Source: Bacteroidota bacterium
Lineage (GTDB): Bacteria; Bacteroidota; Ignavibacteria; Palsa-1295
Direction of reading: 5' to 3'
Length of the DNA stretch: 64,000 nucleotides
Assembly (NCBI GenBank): GCA_021324685.1
Contig: JAJPIQ010000005.1
Location: 1 to 64,000, forward strand
The notes under the pieces are model-generated. The model did no database searches. It was given only the letters and a program-made list of their open reading frames with translations, and was not told where the DNA came from. This document shows, one piece after another, positions 63,915 through 64,000 of this stretch. The stretch's first letter is position 1; each line of letters opens with the position of its first letter. The position numbers were made by a program, and so were the translations under genes.

Positions 63915-64000
63915 ATGAATATCGATCTTCTCGAACCGGGAGCGCCACCGGGTCTCAATGTGCTCGTTATTGCCTATTATTTCCCTCCGATGGGTCTTTC
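63915..64000 (+). CDS. Glycosyltransferase, N-terminal part (3' end outside window)
   Basis: The frame opens with ATG at 63915 and is cut after 28 codons. The segment NVLVIAYYFPPMGLS resembles the first strand and donor-binding start of GT-B (family 4) glycosyltransferases, where 'YYFPP-GG' follows strand one. Family is likely, the substrate unknown. Confidence 0.65.
   Translation, partial: MNIDLLEPGAPPGLNVLVIAYYFPPMGL

Overview
The window looks like chromosome of an FCB-group bacterium (Bacteroidetes/Chlorobi relatives; a Kapabacteria- or Ignavibacteria-like lineage is my inference, not proven). Reasons: a complete alternative complex III (actABCDEF) run into a caa3-type oxidase operon; five secreted proteins ending in type IX secretion (T9SS)-like C-terminal sorting domains with 'YPNP'-type starts; a PorV/PorQ-like barrel; promoter-like TAnnTTTG elements; and genes such as an M1 peptidase, a DUF4175 protein and a bacilliredoxin. 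Base composition is moderately GC-rich and gene density is high, with many 1-4 nt stop/start overlaps. No rRNA, CRISPR array, insertion sequence or prophage was seen.

Layout. 1-2.1 kb: galactose (Leloir) genes galK (cut by the window edge) and galT, plus a 56-codon gene. 2.2-3.9 kb: hybrid histidine kinase. 4.1-17.4 kb: one long minus-strand respiratory operon, actA-B-C-D-E-F, a one-helix protein, SCO, and oxidase subunits II, I, III, IV, led by a region with a Bacteroidetes-type promoter and a perfect inverted repeat. Together these encode quinol oxidation, cytochrome c transfer, oxygen reduction and CuA assembly. 17.7-30 kb: DUF2007 protein, T9SS cargo proteins, FKBP isomerase lipoprotein, RsgA, membrane glycosyltransferase, bacilliredoxin, NAD-dependent epimerase-like protein, M1 peptidase and a thioredoxin-TPR protein. 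30.1-34.2 kb: ribulose-phosphate epimerase, LacD-like aldolase, an ECF sigma factor with a zinc-finger anti-sigma protein and a thioredoxin-fold lipoprotein that lacks its cysteines, a DCC-family protein and the initiator tRNA. 34.3-41.1 kb: PorV/Q-like barrel, then glycosyltransferase, XerC/D, 7TM-HD phosphohydrolase and a STAS protein with a very long acidic tail. 41.3-51.5 kb: holA, a giant repeat-bearing T9SS cargo, an EnvC-like degenerate LytM protein joined to a VWA protein, a tiny lipoprotein with a possible frameshift, lysS and a PAP2 phosphatase. 51.5-64 kb: a one-helix protein, an outer membrane barrel with a large TPR partner, a HAD phosphatase, a DUF4175 coiled-coil membrane protein, another T9SS cargo, and the start of a glycosyltransferase.

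The most curious items are the acidic STAS tail, the inactive LytM-VWA pair, the sigma/anti-sigma/cysteine-less thioredoxin trio, the TPR-barrel pair, the cysteine-paired repeats in the 42.4-45.9 kb cargo, and short-period DNA repeats that fill two spacers of the respiratory operon. Most of the window is otherwise ordinary housekeeping sequence. All start codons and functions are read from sequence only; no database search was run.
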